Below, in pieces: positions 24,774-34,862 of a DNA stretch of 64,000 nt. Origin of the DNA: Clostridia bacterium (GTDB lineage Bacteria > Bacillota > Clostridia > Christensenellales > Aristaeellaceae); NCBI GenBank assembly GCA_017508975.1, contig JAFWQU010000018.1, forward strand, positions 1 through 64,000, read 5' to 3'. Position numbers and translations under genes: made by a program. Below the pieces are notes generated by a model that was given only the letters and a program-made list of their open reading frames with translations, ran no database searches and was not told the DNA's origin. The stretch's first letter is position 1; every line of letters begins with the position of its first letter.

Positions 24774-24876
24774 GAACCCGATTTCCCGAAATGCTCCGGC
24801 AAAACCTTACCACACCCGCGCCCTCTCCGGAAGACCTGTACCGTGAAAATACATTGCGTTTGCGGCCTGATTGGCG

Positions 24877-25017
24877 ATAGTGCCAATCTCAAGAAAAACT
24901 GTTAATCCGGTAACATCGTGAGGCCGAAGGTCCAGGGTGATCGGAAAGCCCTGGTCGCGGCCCGCAGGCCGCGAAATCTCACTGTTGACAATGAGCATAC
25001 GAAACTGAGATCAGAAT
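24877..25017 (+). repeat. Interspersed hairpin element, copy 12
   Basis: Full-length short form, GGCC type, with ends ATAGTGCCAATCTCAAG and AAACTGAGATCAGAAT. It is 103 bases after copy 11 in the divergent gap between metY and the sugar operon. The remaining ~180 bases of this gap before the operon promoter hold no recognised gene. Confidence 0.9.
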
Positions 25018-25194
25018 GAACGCACAGTTCTCAGAGAATCCTCCTTTTTTGTCTTCTTTACAGGGCATGATTCAAGAAGGACACAGCCAAAAATGACGGA
25101 TCCTTCGGAATTGGAATAAAAAAGCAGATCACTCACTTCTTGCGCTCGTTGCCTCAGGAAATGCGCAAGGATTGTTCTGATTGTGGTTTATCAA

Positions 25195-25226
25195 TTGACT
25201 TTTCTGGGGAGATTTCATATTATAAT
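25195..25226 (+). promoter_or_regulatory. Promoter of the carbohydrate ABC operon
   Basis: TTGACT (25195-25200), 17-base spacer, TATTAT (25218-25223), overlapping a perfect TATAAT at 25221. It lies ~100 bases before the first start codon. Confidence 0.65.
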
Positions 25227-25327
25227 TTACATACCAAGAATCAACGGACGCGGCGGGCAAATCGGCCCCGGCGATGTCCGGACAGCAGAAGATGACACAA
25301 GCGGCAAAATCTGTGGAGGTGCTGGCG

Positions 25328-28222
25328 GTGAAGAGTAAGTTAAGCGCGGCTTGGCGCAAATGGCTGATCTTCTTTGGCGTGGTCGTGGCCCTGGTGCTGT
25401 GGTTCACGCTTTCTTCCGGTACGGAGAGCTACGAGAACAAGTACAGCCAGACGCCGGACCTGGAGGAACAGCTGGCCGCGTTCAGCAATCGCAACCGCTA
25501 TGCCGATTACCTGAAGCTGCACGAGGACGCCGCACGGCCCACCCGGGACGTGACGGTGGATGTTTTGTCCGCGGAGGCGGGCGAGGGCCTGAGCGTGGTG
25601 CCGGAGGGCCTGCGCACCGAGAACGGCAGCGTGGCGCTCTGGCACGTCGACGTCCCGGAGGCCGGCCTGTACCGGATCTGGCTGCGCTACCTGACGGTCG
25701 CGTCGCGCGGCGTGGACCTGGAGCGCATCCTGCGGATCAACGGCGAGGTTCCCTTCGACGGCGCGGATCAGCTGGTTTTCAGCCGCCTGTGGACGGACGA
25801 GGGGGAACCCCGCCGGGACAACCAGGGCAACGACATCCGCCCCACCCAGGTGGAGGTTTTCGACTGGCAGGAAGCCTACTGCAGCGACGCGCTGGGCTAC
25901 ATCACCGAGCCCTATCTCTTCTACTTTGAAAAGGGCGACAACACCATCAGCCTGGAGGCGGTCAGCGAGCCGGTGATTCTCGGCGAGATGACGCTGGCCG
26001 TGCCGACCGAACTGAAGACCTACGCGGAGTATCAGCAGGAGCACGCGGGGGAGACCGACGGCGCGCCGGCCGGGTTCCAGACCGCGGTGCAGGGCGAGAG
26101 CGCCGTGCTGCGCTCCTCCCCGTCGCTGTATCCGCGCTACGACCGCTCCTCCCCGGCGACCGACCCCTACAGCGTGAGCGCGATCCGGCTGAACTACATC
26201 GGCGGCGACCCCTGGCGCACCGCCGGCCAGTGGATCGAGTGGGCGTTCGAGGTCCCGGCGGACGGCTTCTACAACCTGACCGTGAAAGCCCGGCAGAACT
26301 ACGCCCGCGGCTGCATCTCCAGCCGCTCCTTCAGCCTGGACGGCGAGACCCCCTTCGCCGAGGCGCAGCTGCTCGAGTTCAGCTATGACAACAGCTGGGT
26401 CTACAGAACCCTGGCCGACGCGAACGGCACGCCCTTCCGCTTCTGGCTGACGGCCGGCAGGCACACCGTGCGCCTCGAGGCGACCCTGGGCGCCATGGGC
26501 GGCATCCTGGCCAACCTGCAGGAGCGGACCTCGCACCTCAACAGCATCTACCGCAAATTCCTGGTGCTGACCAGCGCAAACCCGGACGTCTACCGCGACT
26601 ACAAGCTGGCCTCCGTCTATCCGGAGGAGGTGGCCGCCCTCGGCGTGGAGAGCAAGGCGCTCTACAAGCTGGTGGACCAGATGGTCGCCGTGACCGGGCA
26701 GAAGAACGACAAGGCCGCCAGCATGCAGACCCTGGCTATCCAGCTGGAGGACTTCGTGAAGGACCCGGACAAGATCACACAGATGTTCATGAACTTCAAG
26801 GACAACATCACCGCGCTGGGCACGGCCATGCTGTCCCTGAGCGAGATCAAGCTGGACGTGGACAAGATCATCATCACCGCGGACGGCACGGCGCCCTCGA
26901 AGGAGGCGGAGGGCTTCTTCCCGCGGGCGGCGCACGAGGTCCGCTCCCTCTACAGCAGCTATGTGGTCAACTACGACTCCCTGGGCAATGTATATAAGGA
27001 TACGGACGTGCTGGACGTGTGGATCGTGACCGGCCGCGACCAGAGCACCATCCTCAAGGCCATGGTCGACGACACCTTCACCCCGAAGTACAACATCCCC
27101 GTGAACGTGAAACTGGTCGACCCCACCGCGCTGCTCAACGCGGTCGTGGCGGGCAACGGCCCGGATGTGGTGCTCTCCACGGACACCTGGAACCCGATCA
27201 ACTACGCCCTGCGCCACGCCATCGAGGACCTCAGACAGTTCGACGACCTGGACGAGGTGCTGGAGAGCTTCTATCCCAGCGCCTACGCGGCCGTCTGTTT
27301 CGAGGGCGGCATCTATGCCCTGCCGGAGACGCAGATGTGCAACGTGCTGTTCTACCGCAAGGACATCCTGGATGAACTGGGCCTGAAGGTGCCGAACACC
27401 TGGGACGAGCTGATCGCTATGCTGCCGACCATCCAGGGCGCCAACCTGAGCGTGGGCATCCCCTACCCGGACATCGTCGCGCCGAACCTGGCCACCTACT
27501 ACGCCATGCTCTACCAGCAGGGCGGCGCGATCTACAGCGAGGACGGCAAGCGCACGGTGATCACCAGCGAGGCCGGCGTGAAAGCCTTCGAGATGTACAC
27601 CTCCCTGTACAACGACTACGGACTGCCCGTCGTGTTCGACTTCCTGAGCCGTTTCCGCAGCGGCGAGATGGTGATGGGCATCTTCGACTATACGATCTTC
27701 AACACCCTGATGGTCTCCGCCCCGGAGATCCGCGGCCTGTGGGACATCGCGGTCCTGCCGGGCACGATCCGGACCGACGAGGAGGGGAACGAGTACCTCG
27801 ACCGGCACGGCCATTCCCAGGGCGCCTGCTGCATGATGATCGCCACGGACGACGAGCGGGTCAAGCAGGACGCCTGGACCTTCATGAAGTGGTGGGTGTC
27901 GGCGGATTCGCAGGTGCGCTTCGGCCGCGAGATGGAGAGCCTGCTGGGCTCCTCCGCCCGCTACGCCACCGCGAACCGGGCCGCCATCGAGCAGCTGCCC
28001 TGGAGCGAGAACCAGCTGACGGTCATCCGGGAGCAGATGCGCTGGGCGGTCGGCTACCGCGAGGTGGCCGGCGGCTACTACACCAACCGCCACATGACCA
28101 ACGCGATCCGCAAGATCATCAACGAGCACACGGACCGCCGCGAAACCCTGAATGACTACGCCAGAACCATCAACGAGGAGATCACCAAGAAACGGCTCGA
28201 GTTCGGCTTGCCGGTGGACTGA
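25328..28222 (+). CDS. Membrane-anchored ABC sugar-binding protein with N-terminal carbohydrate-binding-like domains
   Basis: The product is 964 aa from the GTG at 25328, chosen because GGAGG lies 8 bases upstream; an ATG at 25274 is in frame but lacks a ribosome site. Order of parts: an uncleaved membrane anchor (~13-31); two beta-sandwich domains resembling CBM6/35-type modules (~70-220 with ALWHVDVPEAGLYRIWLRY, and ~270-400 with WIEWAFEVPADGFYNLTVKAR); a helical linker (~410-540); and a family-1 solute-binding domain (~555-900) with NGPDVVLSTDTWNPIN, GIYALPETQMCNVLFYRKD and VPNTWDELIAML. It captures oligosaccharides for the permeases that follow. The fusion is far longer than usual binding proteins (~430 aa). 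Confidence 0.9.
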   Translation: MKSKLSAAWRKWLIFFGVVVALVLWFTLSSGTESYENKYSQTPDLEEQLAAFSNRNRYADYLKLHEDAARPTRDVTVDVLSAEAGEGLSVVPEGLRTENGSVALWHVDVPEAGLYRIWLRYLTVASRGVDLERILRINGEVPFDGADQLVFSRLWTDEGEPRRDNQGNDIRPTQVEVFDWQEAYCSDALGYITEPYLFYFEKGDNTISLEAVSEPVILGEMTLAVPTELKTYAEYQQEHAGETDGAPAGFQTAVQGESAVLRSSPSLYPRYDRSSPATDPYSVSAIRLNYIGGDPWRTAGQWIEWAFEVPADGFYNLTVKARQNYARGCISSRSFSLDGETPFAEAQLLEFSYDNSWVYRTLADANGTPFRFWLTAGRHTVRLEATLGAMGGILANLQERTSHLNSIYRKFLVLTSANPDVYRDYKLASVYPEEVAALGVESKALYKLVDQMVAVTGQKNDKAASMQTLAIQLEDFVKDPDKITQMFMNFKDNITALGTAMLSLSEIKLDVDKIIITADGTAPSKEAEGFFPRAAHEVRSLYSSYVVNYDSLGNVYKDTDVLDVWIVTGRDQSTILKAMVDDTFTPKYNIPVNVKLVDPTALLNAVVAGNGPDVVLSTDTWNPINYALRHAIEDLRQFDDLDEVLESFYPSAYAAVCFEGGIYALPETQMCNVLFYRKDILDELGLKVPNTWDELIAMLPTIQGANLSVGIPYPDIVAPNLATYYAMLYQQGGAIYSEDGKRTVITSEAGVKAFEMYTSLYNDYGLPVVFDFLSRFRSGEMVMGIFDYTIFNTLMVSAPEIRGLWDIAVLPGTIRTDEEGNEYLDRHGHSQGACCMMIATDDERVKQDAWTFMKWWVSADSQVRFGREMESLLGSSARYATANRAAIEQLPWSENQLTVIREQMRWAVGYREVAGGYYTNRHMTNAIRKIINEHTDRRETLNDYARTINEEITKKRLEFGLPVD

Positions 28223-28240
28223 GAAGGGAGGGGCTGGATC

Positions 28241-29179
28241 GTGAGCACATTTGCGAAGAAATACGTCAAGCTGAGAAAGCGCAACGCGGCGATCGCGTGG
28301 GAGAAGGCCAGAAGGAACCGGGTCTGCTATCTGTTCCTGCTGCCGTACGCCATCCTGTTCTTCACCTTCTTCATTCTCCCGATGATCACCTCCATCTTCT
28401 ACTCGTTTACCTACTACAACATCCTCGAACCCGCGCGGTTCATCGGGCTGCAGAACTACATCAACCTGATCCTGCAGGACGACGTGTTCCTGACGGCCGT
28501 GAAGAACACCTTCCTGATCGCCGTGATCACCGGCCCGGTGGGCTACATCCTCTCCTTCGGCTTCGCCTGGTTCATCCATGAGCTGCCCCGCTGGATCCGC
28601 ACCTTCGCGGTGTTGATCTTCTACGCGCCGAGCATCTCCGGCAACGCGTACAGCGTGTTCCAGATCATCTTCCGGGGCGACTCCTACGGCTGGTTCAACG
28701 CCGTGCTGATGCACCTGGGCATCATCAAGACCCCCGAACTGTGGCTGACCAACCCGGCGACCATCATGCCGGTCCTGATCTTCGTCATCCTGTGGATGAG
28801 CATGTCCACCGGCTTCCTGGCGTTCGTGGCCGGCCTGCAGGGCATCGACCGCAGCCAGTACGAGGCCGGCTATGTGGACGGCATCCGCAACCGCTGGCAG
28901 GAACTGTACTACATCACGCTGCCCAACATGAAGCCCATGCTACTCTTCGGCGCCGTGATGGCCATCACGCAGTCCTTCAACGTCGCGGACGTCCCGATGG
29001 CGCTGGCCGGCTTCCCCTCCACCGACTACGCCGCGCACACCGTGGTGGTGCACCTGTTCGACTACGGCTACACCCGCTTTGAGATGGGCTACGCCTCCGC
29101 CATCGCTACGCTGCTGTTCCTGGTAATGATCCTGTGCAACAAGCTGATCCAGAACGCGCTAAGGAGGGTTGGCACATGA
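28241..29179 (+). CDS. Sugar ABC transporter permease (UgpA/LplB type)
   Basis: The product is 312 aa, GTG start after GGGAGGGG. It has six membrane helices and the cytoplasmic EAA loop EAGYVDGIRNRWQELYYITLPNMKP (~212-236), which docks the ATPase. The FLLPYAILFFTFFILPM first helix is typical of UgpA/LplB permeases. Its stop codon overlaps the start of the next permease gene (ATGA). Confidence 0.95.
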   Translation: MSTFAKKYVKLRKRNAAIAWEKARRNRVCYLFLLPYAILFFTFFILPMITSIFYSFTYYNILEPARFIGLQNYINLILQDDVFLTAVKNTFLIAVITGPVGYILSFGFAWFIHELPRWIRTFAVLIFYAPSISGNAYSVFQIIFRGDSYGWFNAVLMHLGIIKTPELWLTNPATIMPVLIFVILWMSMSTGFLAFVAGLQGIDRSQYEAGYVDGIRNRWQELYYITLPNMKPMLLFGAVMAITQSFNVADVPMALAGFPSTDYAAHTVVVHLFDYGYTRFEMGYASAIATLLFLVMILCNKLIQNALRRVGT

Positions 29180-30072
29180 GCATGACGACGCAAGCGAACG
29201 GTCACCGGATGAAAGCCGTCAACGGCCGCAAGAGAAGGCCGAACCGCTCCGTCCTGGGCGATCTGGGGGTCTGGCTGCTGCTCATCATCGTGGCGATCAT
29301 CATGGCGCTGCCCCTGGTGCTGGCCATCTCCAACGCACTCAAGCCCCTCAACGAGCTGTTCCGGTTCCCGCCCACGGTGTTCCCGATCCATCCGACGCTC
29401 ACCAACTTTTCCGACCTGATGGTGACGATGGGCCAGAGCTGGGTGCCCTTCACCCGCTACCTGGCCAACACGGTCTGGATCACCCTGCTGGGCACGGCGG
29501 GCCACCTGCTGATCGCCTCAATGGCGGCCTTCGTGCTGGCCAAGTACGATTTCCCCGGCGGACGGACCTTCTTCAACATCGTCGTGGTGGCACTGATGTT
29601 CAACGGCTACGTGACCGCCGTGCCGAACTTCATCACCATGAGCAAGCTGCACCTGATCGACACGATCTGGGCCGTGGTGCTCCCGGCGATCGCCTCCCCG
29701 ATGGGCCTGTTCCTGATGAAACAGTTCATGGAGGGCCTGCCCTTCTCCCTGATTGAGTCCGCCAAGCTGGACGGCGCCCGGGAGTTCCGGATCTTCTGGT
29801 CGATCGTGATGCCCAACGTCAAGCCGGCCTGGCTGACGCTGATCATCTTCTCCGTGCAGGGCCTGTGGAACAACCGGGCCTCCGCCGTGATCTATTCCGA
29901 GGGCAAGAAGACGCTGACCTACGCCCTGCAGCAGATTCAGGCGGGCGGCGTTGCACGGACCGGCCAGGCGGCCGCGGTCATCGTGGTGATCATGATCGTG
30001 CCGATCGTGACCTTCATTCTCTCCCAGAGCCAGATCCTCGAGACCATGGCCAGCTCCGGCCTGAAGGATTAA
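29176..30072 (+). CDS. Sugar ABC transporter permease (UgpE/YtcP type)
   Basis: The product is 298 aa, starting at the ATG at 29176 inside the stop of the previous gene, with AAGGAGG 10 bases upstream. Six helices; EAA loop ESAKLDGAREFRIFWSIVMPNVKP (~196-219). It forms the pore with the preceding permease. Confidence 0.95.
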   Translation: MSMTTQANGHRMKAVNGRKRRPNRSVLGDLGVWLLLIIVAIIMALPLVLAISNALKPLNELFRFPPTVFPIHPTLTNFSDLMVTMGQSWVPFTRYLANTVWITLLGTAGHLLIASMAAFVLAKYDFPGGRTFFNIVVVALMFNGYVTAVPNFITMSKLHLIDTIWAVVLPAIASPMGLFLMKQFMEGLPFSLIESAKLDGAREFRIFWSIVMPNVKPAWLTLIIFSVQGLWNNRASAVIYSEGKKTLTYALQQIQAGGVARTGQAAAVIVVIMIVPIVTFILSQSQILETMASSGLKD

Positions 30073-30084
30073 GGAGGCGCGGAT

Positions 30085-31590
30085 ATGAAAAAACGGATCT
30101 TCGCCGCCGTGGCCGGTCTGCTGCTCATCCTGTGCCAGTTCTATCCCGCGCTGGCGGCGGACGGCTATCACTACGCCTACACGTACACCTACGACTATTG
30201 GGAGGATGTGCGGGAATCCCCGGACGCCTACCGCGTCAAGATGATGATCTCCACCGCCGACTTCGCGGATATCGGCGGCCTGAAGGACCCGCAGGGCCTG
30301 TTCGTGCGGGACCGGGACGTCTACATCTGCGACACGGGCAACAACCGCATCCTGCAGCTGCGCATGAACGACACGGGCTATGAGCGTATCCGCGTGATCG
30401 ACGCGTTCACCGGCGACACGAGCCCGCTGAAGTTCAACAGTCCGCGGGACGTCTACATCTCCGCGGAGGGCGACCTCTTCGTCGCCGACTACGGCAACAA
30501 CCGCGTGGTGCGGCTGGACAAGGACCTCAACTGGGTGCTCTCCTTCCTCAAGCCCGAGGACAACAACTTCGACCAGGGCACGGTGCTCCTGCCCCGCAAG
30601 CTGGTGGCGGATGTGGCCGGACGCGTCTACCTGCTGGCGCAGAACGTCAACAAGGGCATCGTGAAGTATGAGCCGGACGGAAGGTTTACCGGCTTCATCG
30701 GCGCCAACAAGGTCCGGGTCAACTGGTACGATCAGCTGTGGAAGATGATCGCCACCAAGGAGCAGCGCGCCCGGATGGAGAGCTTCGTCCCCACGGAATA
30801 CGAGAATATCGCCCTGGACCAGGACGGGTTCTTCTACGTGGTCACCAAGACCTTCAAGGAGGAGGATCTGCGCAGCGGCGTCGCGGAGCCGATCCGGCGC
30901 CTCAACGCGGTGGGCAACAACATCCTCGTGCAGAACGGCGCCTTCTGGGTCATCGGCGACCTGGAGTGGGCGGCCGGCAACACGAACCTGACCAACCGCG
31001 GCCCGAGCAAATTCGCGGACATCACGGTACTGCAGGACGACATTTACATGGCCCTGGACTCGACGCACAACCGGATCTTCGGCTATGACCAGCAGGGCAG
31101 CATGCTCTGGGCTTTCGGCGGCGTGGGCAACGCGGATGGCTTCTTCAACCGCCCGATCGCCATCGACCACATGGGCACGGACCTGCTGATCCTGGACGAG
31201 GGCGGCGCCTACGGCGGCTCTCTCACGGTGATGACGCCCACCGAGTACGGCATGCTGGTCTACAAGGCCATTCACCAGTACCGGACGGGCGACTACACCG
31301 GATCGGCGGAAACCTGGACCGAGGTCCTCTCCCGCAACGGCAACTTCGACTCCGCCTACGTCGGCATCGGGCGGGCGCTGCTGCAGCAGGAGCAATATGA
31401 GGAGGCCATGGGCTACTTCAAGGCGGCCATGGACGACCGGAACTACTCGGAGGCCTGGCGGCTGAGGCGGATGGAGCTGGTGGAGGAGAACATCGTGCCG
31501 ATCTTCCTCGTGGTCGCGGCCATCCTGGTCCTCCCGCCGCTGTGGCGCAGGATCCAGAAGATCAGGTGGGAGGTGAGCCAGGTCAAATGA
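30085..31590 (+). CDS. Membrane-anchored NHL/beta-propeller protein with TPR
   Basis: The product is 501 aa: signal peptide (1-24), then NHL-type propeller blades such as LKDPQGLFVRDRDVYICDTGNNRILQ (~72-97) and FNSPRDVYISAEGDLFVADYGNNRVVRL (~118-145). Further blades run to ~400, followed by a TPR pair (~395-455: GDYTGSAETWTEVL, QEQYEEAMGYFKAAM) and one C-terminal helix (~468-486). The propeller faces outside and could hold glycans or partner proteins. Genes of this type recur beside DUF5696 and Yip1 genes in sugar ABC operons of Firmicutes. The stop codon overlaps the next start. Confidence 0.9.
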   Translation: MKKRIFAAVAGLLLILCQFYPALAADGYHYAYTYTYDYWEDVRESPDAYRVKMMISTADFADIGGLKDPQGLFVRDRDVYICDTGNNRILQLRMNDTGYERIRVIDAFTGDTSPLKFNSPRDVYISAEGDLFVADYGNNRVVRLDKDLNWVLSFLKPEDNNFDQGTVLLPRKLVADVAGRVYLLAQNVNKGIVKYEPDGRFTGFIGANKVRVNWYDQLWKMIATKEQRARMESFVPTEYENIALDQDGFFYVVTKTFKEEDLRSGVAEPIRRLNAVGNNILVQNGAFWVIGDLEWAAGNTNLTNRGPSKFADITVLQDDIYMALDSTHNRIFGYDQQGSMLWAFGGVGNADGFFNRPIAIDHMGTDLLILDEGGAYGGSLTVMTPTEYGMLVYKAIHQYRTGDYTGSAETWTEVLSRNGNFDSAYVGIGRALLQQEQYEEAMGYFKAAMDDRNYSEAWRLRRMELVEENIVPIFLVVAAILVLPPLWRRIQKIRWEVSQVK

Positions 31591-32273
31591 GTGAGAAGAC
31601 AGCAAACATGCCGGCAAGAAAGGGCTTGCTGAACAAAGCCTGGTGGCAGCGCTTCGGAGGCTCCGTCAAATACGCCTTCCATGTCATGTTCCACCCCTTT
31701 GACGGTTTCTGGGATCTGACCCATGAGCACCGCGGCACGCTCGCGGCGGCCAACTTCTTCGTGATTCTGCTGCTGCTCAGCCGCCTGATGAGCCTGCAGC
31801 TCACCAACATCATGTTCATGAAGGTCTACTGGCCCCGGGTGAACATCTTCCAGCAGTGCGCCTCGCTGCTCCTGCCCCTGGGCATCTACTGCGGCTGCAA
31901 CTGGGGCCTGACGACCCTGTTCGACGGCAAGGGCACGCTGAAGGACGTCTACATCGCGACCGCCTACGCCCTGGTTCCCTACATCCTCGGCCAGCTGATC
32001 ATCATCCCCCTGAGCAACATCCTGACCATGGAGGAGGGCAGCCTCTACACCGTGATCGAGACTGCCATGCTGGTCTGGTCCGCGCTGCTCCTGGTCTGCG
32101 GGATGGTGCAGGTGCACGATTTCGGCCTGGGCAAGACGCTCCTGTTCCTGTTCCTGACGGTCGTGGGCATGGCTATCGTGATCTTCCTGCTGCTTCTGTT
32201 CCTGACGCTGGTCGGCGACGGCATCGGGTACATCATCTCCGTGTACAAAGAGATCAACTTCCGGTTGAACTAA
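31587..32273 (+). CDS. Yip1-domain membrane protein
   Basis: The product is 228 aa, starting at the ATG that overlaps the preceding stop. The N-terminal ~45 residues include FHPFDGFWDLTHEHRGTLAAA, the conserved entry segment of bacterial Yip1 proteins. Five membrane helices follow, with the family's Gly-Thr-Leu-Lys-Asp (GKGTLKDVYIATAYALVPYILGQ) block. Yip1 proteins are integral membrane scaffolds; here it likely assembles with the propeller and DUF5696 proteins at the transporter. Confidence 0.88.
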   Translation: MSEKTANMPARKGLLNKAWWQRFGGSVKYAFHVMFHPFDGFWDLTHEHRGTLAAANFFVILLLLSRLMSLQLTNIMFMKVYWPRVNIFQQCASLLLPLGIYCGCNWGLTTLFDGKGTLKDVYIATAYALVPYILGQLIIIPLSNILTMEEGSLYTVIETAMLVWSALLLVCGMVQVHDFGLGKTLLFLFLTVVGMAIVIFLLLLFLTLVGDGIGYIISVYKEINFRLN

Positions 32274-32288
32274 GGAGGCGGACAGAAC

Positions 32289-34862
32289 ATGGCAAAGAAA
32301 AGATCATGGATAAAGACAGCCATCTTCTGGGCCGTTCTCCTGGCGCTCATCGCGCTGTTCGTGGTCAAGGTGGGCATCCCGCTCTTCTCCGAGAACGAGG
32401 ATACCCAGGTGCACGCGGTGACTCCCTACGGCTTTGACGGCCGGGAGGAGCCGGTGGTGATGGAGAACGAAACCCTGCGCTTCGAGATGGATCCCGCGAC
32501 GACCCGTTTCACGGTCACGGACAAGCGCAACGGCGCGGTGTGGGAATCCTTCCCGGCGGACGCGGCGAACGACCCGATCGCGCAGCCGGTGGAGAAGCAC
32601 CGCATGCAGTCGGAGCTGACGCTGATCTACAGCGTGTCCACCGGCATGGAGACCCTGCTGACCAGCCATGAGTACAGCGTGACCAACCAGGTCTACGAGG
32701 TGATCCCGGAGGAGAACGCTGTGCGGGTCAACTTCTCCGTGGGCCGCATCAGCAGAACCTTCATGATCCCCACGGCCATCACGGAGGAGCGCATGGATTC
32801 CTTCCTGTCCAGGATGGCCGCCAAGGACGCCCGCGACGTGAAGGAGTACTACGAGAAGAAGAGCCTTGCAAAGCTCAAGAAAAAGGACAATCCGGAGGAG
32901 CTGATCGCGAAGTATCCGGATATCCAGGACCACACGATCTACGTGATCCGGGACACCGTGAAGGATCACCTGCGGCAGAAGATGGAGGGCCTGTTCGAGG
33001 GCGCCGGCTACACCCGCGAGGACTATGAGTACGACATGTCCCGCGTCAACGTGGAGAAGACCACGGCCAGCGCCGCCTTCAACATCAGCGTACTGTACAC
33101 CCTGGACGGGGACGACCTGGTGGTCACGATCCCGATGGACCAGGTGAGCTACAACGACGGCTACCCGATCAAGAGCATCTCGCTGCTGCCGGGCTTCGGC
33201 GCCGGCCATACGAGCGACACGGGCTTCCTGCTGGTGCCGGACGGAAACGGCGGCGTGATCAACTTCAACAACGGCAAGATTGACCAGAACACCTATTACA
33301 GCAGCTTCTACGGCTGGGACTGGGCCAGCCTGCGCAGACAGGTCAACAACGAGGTTTCCAGTTCCTTCCCGGTGTTCGGCATCTCGCGCAACGGCGCGGC
33401 CTGCCTGTGCATGATCGAGGACGGCGCGCAGTGGTCCTCGCTGACGGCGGACGTCTCCGGGCGCCTGACCTCCTACAACACCATCTACAACACCTTCACC
33501 CTGATCCACAGCGATCCCTACGACGCCTCGGACCGCGACATCAACGCCAAGTACCTCTTCGAGGAGGAGATCCCCGAGGGCAATCTGGTGCAGCGGTACC
33601 GCTTCCTGGAGACGGACACGGTGGCGGGCATGGCGCTGGCCTACCGCGAGTATCTGCAGAACGGCATCCTGAAGGAGCACCCGGCGGTCTCCGACGACGC
33701 CCCGGTGTATGTGGAGCTGCTGGGCGCGGTGGACAAGGTGCAGCAGCGGATGGGCATCCCCAGCCTGCTGCCCGTGGCCATGACGACCTACAAGCAGGGT
33801 TCGGAGATTCTGACCAAGCTGACGGACGACGGCTTCACCGGCTTCTCCATCGGCTATACCGGCTGGATGAACGGCGGACTGAACCAGCGGATCCTGAACA
33901 AGGTGAATCTGCTGGGCGACCTGGGCAGCGAGAAGGACCTGAAGGCCTTCCTCAGCCTGGCCCGGGAGAAGGGGCTCACGAGCTATCTGGACGGCCTGAC
34001 GGGCTTCTCCCGCCACAGCGGCATCCTGGACGGTTTCATCTATGTGCGTGACGCCGCGAAGCTGACCACGCAGGAGATCGTCTCCCTGCGCACCTACTCC
34101 ACGGTCTGGTACGGCCCGGACAAGAACACGGAGGAATACTTCCTGCTCAAGCCCGCGCTGATGGAGAAGCACGCGAGGGTGCTGCGGGACGCGGTCGTGA
34201 AGTACGGCGCGGACGGCGTGGCCTACCGGGACGTGGGTTCGATGCTCTCCTCGGACTACGACCGCAAGCATCTGGTGACCCGTGCGCAGAGCCGTGAAAT
34301 CCACCGCCGAATTCTCACGGACGCCCGCGCGAACGGGCAGAAAACCTTGACAAAGAAAGGCTTCGATTTTATACTGAACGCAAGCGATCTGGTCGTGGAT
34401 ATGGATTTTGACGGCAGTAATTACGGCATTATCGACTATTACGCGCCCTTCTATCCGATGGCCATCCACGGGCTTGTGAATTACACCGGCAGCTGCCTCA
34501 ACCTGAGCGATGACATCGAGACGCAGGTCCTTCAAACGGCCGAATCCGGCGCGGGCCTCTACTTCACCCTGAGCGCCGAGAGCGCGAGAAAGCTCCAGAA
34601 CACCTTCTACTCCGCCTACTACGGGGCGGACATGAACCTGATCTACGAGCGGATGACCGGCATCTGGCGGCGCTACGCCGCGGAGACGGCCGGACTCAAC
34701 AGCGTCCCGATGACTGACTTTGTCCGTGAAGGAAGCCTCTCGGTGACCACCTACGGAGACGGGACCAAGGTCTACGTCAACTACGGGGAGACAAGCGTCA
34801 CGGCCGACGGCGTGGAGGTCCCGGCAAGAGAGTATGTCGTCAGAAGGGGGGGAGCGCAATGA
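32289..34862 (+). CDS. DUF5696 family membrane-anchored protein
   Basis: The product is 857 aa with one N-terminal anchor (~9-29). The extracytoplasmic part has a beta-rich first half (FEMDPATTRFTVTDKRNGAVWESFP, ~63-88; GFGAGHTSDTGFLLVPDGNGGVINFNNGK, ~300-330) resembling galactose-mutarotase-like folds. The second half has TIM-barrel-like features (LTDDGFTGFSIGYTGWMNGGL, SYLDGLTGFS, DGVAYRDVGSML). This is the layout of DUF5696 proteins, found in Firmicute sugar operons and probably glycoside hydrolase-like; no catalytic residue can be named with certainty. GGAGG start site; its stop overlaps the next permease gene. Confidence 0.88.
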   Translation: MAKKRSWIKTAIFWAVLLALIALFVVKVGIPLFSENEDTQVHAVTPYGFDGREEPVVMENETLRFEMDPATTRFTVTDKRNGAVWESFPADAANDPIAQPVEKHRMQSELTLIYSVSTGMETLLTSHEYSVTNQVYEVIPEENAVRVNFSVGRISRTFMIPTAITEERMDSFLSRMAAKDARDVKEYYEKKSLAKLKKKDNPEELIAKYPDIQDHTIYVIRDTVKDHLRQKMEGLFEGAGYTREDYEYDMSRVNVEKTTASAAFNISVLYTLDGDDLVVTIPMDQVSYNDGYPIKSISLLPGFGAGHTSDTGFLLVPDGNGGVINFNNGKIDQNTYYSSFYGWDWASLRRQVNNEVSSSFPVFGISRNGAACLCMIEDGAQWSSLTADVSGRLTSYNTIYNTFTLIHSDPYDASDRDINAKYLFEEEIPEGNLVQRYRFLETDTVAGMALAYREYLQNGILKEHPAVSDDAPVYVELLGAVDKVQQRMGIPSLLPVAMTTYKQGSEILTKLTDDGFTGFSIGYTGWMNGGLNQRILNKVNLLGDLGSEKDLKAFLSLAREKGLTSYLDGLTGFSRHSGILDGFIYVRDAAKLTTQEIVSLRTYSTVWYGPDKNTEEYFLLKPALMEKHARVLRDAVVKYGADGVAYRDVGSMLSSDYDRKHLVTRAQSREIHRRILTDARANGQKTLTKKGFDFILNASDLVVDMDFDGSNYGIIDYYAPFYPMAIHGLVNYTGSCLNLSDDIETQVLQTAESGAGLYFTLSAESARKLQNTFYSAYYGADMNLIYERMTGIWRRYAAETAGLNSVPMTDFVREGSLSVTTYGDGTKVYVNYGETSVTADGVEVPAREYVVRRGGAQ

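Noticed and set aside
25340..28714. A very long open frame (over 1,100 codons) on the minus strand opposite the first sugar-operon genes
   Set aside because: It mirrors the codon pattern of the GC-rich plus-strand genes, is rich in His/Val/Asp/Gly shadow composition, has no ribosome site and matches no family. Similar shadows at 9771-12416 (+), 29518-31617 (-) and 32304-34859 (-) were left out for the same reason.
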